A DNA stretch of 64,000 bases, taken from contig NZ_CAJGZP010000001.1 of NCBI RefSeq assembly GCF_904846155.1, forward strand, positions 1,488,001 to 1,552,000, read 5' to 3'. This DNA comes from Psychrobacter fulvigenes (GTDB lineage: Bacteria; Pseudomonadota; Gammaproteobacteria; Pseudomonadales; Moraxellaceae). Under the pieces are notes generated by a model. That model was given only the letters and a program-made list of their open reading frames with translations, had not been told where the DNA came from and ran no database searches. Shown here in pieces: positions 62,823-64,000 of the stretch. The translations under genes and the position numbers were made by a program. Within the stretch, counting starts at the first letter, position 1, and every line of letters starts with the position of its first letter.

Positions 62823-64000
62823 ATGGATCTAAAAAGTATTGAAACAATTGAGAAAAAGTCAGGCTTTAGTCGCGGAGAAGCGCTGCGTATGGCTTGGGTA
62901 TTGGCATTTATCATGGGGGTGATGCTGTATACCCATTTTAATACTGCTGATGTGCCTGGCCGTATGATGCTGATCGTAGCGGCGATGATTGGCGGCTATA
63001 TGGCATTGAATATCGGTGCCAATGATGTTGCCAATAATGTCGGACCTGCTGTCGGTTCGCAAGCTTTGACCATGGTCGGGGCGATTATTATTGCGGGCAT
63101 ATTTGAGGCAGCTGGGGCATTGATTGCTGGCGGGGATGTGGTCAGCACGATTAAAAGCGGTATCATCGATCCCAGTATGATTCAGGATAGTTCGGTTTTT
63201 ATTTGGGTGATGATGGCGGCCTTGCTGGCAGGCGCGGTGTGGCTGAACTTTGCTACGGCAGTAGGCGCGCCAGTATCGACCACGCATTCTATCGTCGGCG
63301 GCGTGATGGGGGCTGGCATCGCGGCTGGGGGCTGGGGCATCGTCAACTGGAGTCAGATGGCGGCGATAGCATCTAGCTGGATCATCTCTCCGGTCATGGG
63401 CGGGGTTATTGCCGCCGGCTTTCTTATGCTTATCAAACATACCATTACTTATAAAGACGACAAAATAGCAGCGGCCAAGCGTATGGTACCGCTGCTGATA
63501 TCATTAATGGCATGGTCATTCACCACTTACCTCATCATGAAAGGGCTAAAAAAGCTATGGGAGCTGAGCTTTCCCATGGCGCTGGGCATGGGTTTTGTCG
63601 TTGCCATTGTCATTTATCTAATTATCAAACCTTTAATCGCCAAAGCCGCTGATAAAATTGAAAATGATAAAAATGCCATCAATTCTCTTTTCACGGTGCC
63701 TTTGATATTTGCCGCGGCTATGCTTAGCTTTGCTCATGGAGCCAATGACGTTGCCAATGCTGTAGGGCCACTCGCGGCGATTAGTGATGCGATTACCAGC
63801 GGCGGCATCGCTAGCGAAGCCTCTATTCCTTTGTGGGTGATGATGGTCGGCGCGATAGGCATCGTACTAGGTCTAGCGCTATTTGGCCCCAAGCTGATTC
63901 GTACTGTGGGCTCGGAGATTACCGAGTTAAATAAGATGCGTGCTTTTAGCGTGGCTATGGCGGCATCGATTACTGTGATTATTGCTTCACAATTGGGCCT
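62823..64000 (+). CDS. Inorganic phosphate transporter, Pit family (3' end outside window)
   Basis: A low-affinity phosphate (or sulfate) permease of the PiT family; 392 codons are visible and the frame is open to the window end. The family's duplicated signature is present twice: NIGANDVANNVGPAVGSQALTM near 61 and SFAHGANDVANAVGPLAAI near 300. The GAxxGxG-type hydrophobic stretches give about ten membrane helices. AAGG lies about ten bases before ATG 62823. An N-terminal charged extension of about 25 residues precedes the first helix. The phoU-like gene that often accompanies pit is not in the window. Confidence 0.92.
   Translation, partial: MDLKSIETIEKKSGFSRGEALRMAWVLAFIMGVMLYTHFNTADVPGRMMLIVAAMIGGYMALNIGANDVANNVGPAVGSQALTMVGAIIIAGIFEAAGALIAGGDVVSTIKSGIIDPSMIQDSSVFIWVMMAALLAGAVWLNFATAVGAPVSTTHSIVGGVMGAGIAAGGWGIVNWSQMAAIASSWIISPVMGGVIAAGFLMLIKHTITYKDDKIAAAKRMVPLLISLMAWSFTTYLIMKGLKKLWELSFPMALGMGFVVAIVIYLIIKPLIAKAADKIENDKNAINSLFTVPLIFAAAMLSFAHGANDVANAVGPLAAISDAITSGGIASEASIPLWVMMVGAIGIVLGLALFGPKLIRTVGSEITELNKMRAFSVAMAASITVIIASQLG

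Noticed and set aside
62859..63440. 193-residue ORF antisense to the phosphate transporter
   Set aside because: It is a His/Arg/Asp-rich shadow frame of a conserved membrane protein gene with intact signatures on the plus strand.
1..64000. CRISPR array, insertion sequence, prophage or defence island
   Set aside because: I found no regularly spaced direct repeats, transposase, integrase, phage structural or restriction genes in any frame.

Overview
The window reads as chromosomal DNA of a gammaproteobacterium of the Moraxellaceae, most likely Psychrobacter. This rests on family resemblance seen by eye and was not checked by database search. The clues are a CarO-like outer membrane protein as in Acinetobacter, trpG-trpD-trpC without trpE, the Pseudomonas/Acinetobacter-style valine catabolic set, a Pal-like lipoprotein, and acidic, Asn/Gln-rich, moderately AT-rich coding sequence. 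There is no phage, plasmid, insertion sequence, CRISPR array, tRNA or rRNA. Coding density is high and most operon ends carry clear intrinsic terminators.

Layout, left to right. 1-1016: truncated intracellular PHB-depolymerase-type esterase behind a ribbon-helix-helix regulator whose start region carries a perfect inverted repeat. 1770-6722: large acyl-CoA dehydrogenase, PAS-GGDEF-EAL protein, rsmE. 6939-9449: ahcY-metF methyl-cycle operon under an S-adenosylhomocysteine (SAH) riboswitch with a good sigma70 promoter. 9594-15691: TonB-dependent receptor, MscS-type channel, HhH-GPD DNA glycosylase, Smr protein, plus two dispersed repeats. 15798-18553: trpG-trpD-trpC, with trpC broken by an in-frame TAA at its catalytic lysine. 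18753-22166: secreted hypothetical protein, repeat copy, glnA with NtrC sites and a sigma54 promoter, DUF4124 protein. 22335-29604: SIMPL protein, 4.5S SRP RNA, lemA, a very long M48 metalloprotease, a possible HolD-like protein, serC. 29895-36511: yejA-gloB-yejB-yejE-yejF peptide/microcin C importer, with yejE also interrupted by an in-frame TAA. 36625-42701: folE, fabI, YoaK-type membrane protein, an unlisted 53-residue acidic protein, DASS anion transporter, MFS transporter. 42958-54429: acyl-CoA ligase, propionyl-CoA synthetase and the valine/isobutyrate pathway (mmsA, isobutyryl-CoA-type dehydrogenase, enoyl-CoA hydratase, 3-hydroxyisobutyryl-CoA hydrolase, mmsB), facing an IclR-type regulator. 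55194-64000: CarO-like protein, two paralogous small Cys-containing membrane proteins, phosphopantetheinyl transferase, Pal-like lipoprotein, hypothetical protein, pepN, and a Pit-type phosphate transporter cut by the window end.

The most notable observations are: two otherwise conserved genes (trpC, yejE) each carrying one in-frame TAA, plus a possible +1 shift at a UUU-UAA site at the start of the esterase gene; a complete SAH riboswitch with compensatory pairing; four kinds of short intergenic repeat (about 109 bp, 129 bp with internal inverted repeats, long REP-like hairpins with co-varying stems, and a 12-bp motif); and a tandem pair of small membrane proteins of a family I do not recognise. 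I found no clearly new multi-gene system.
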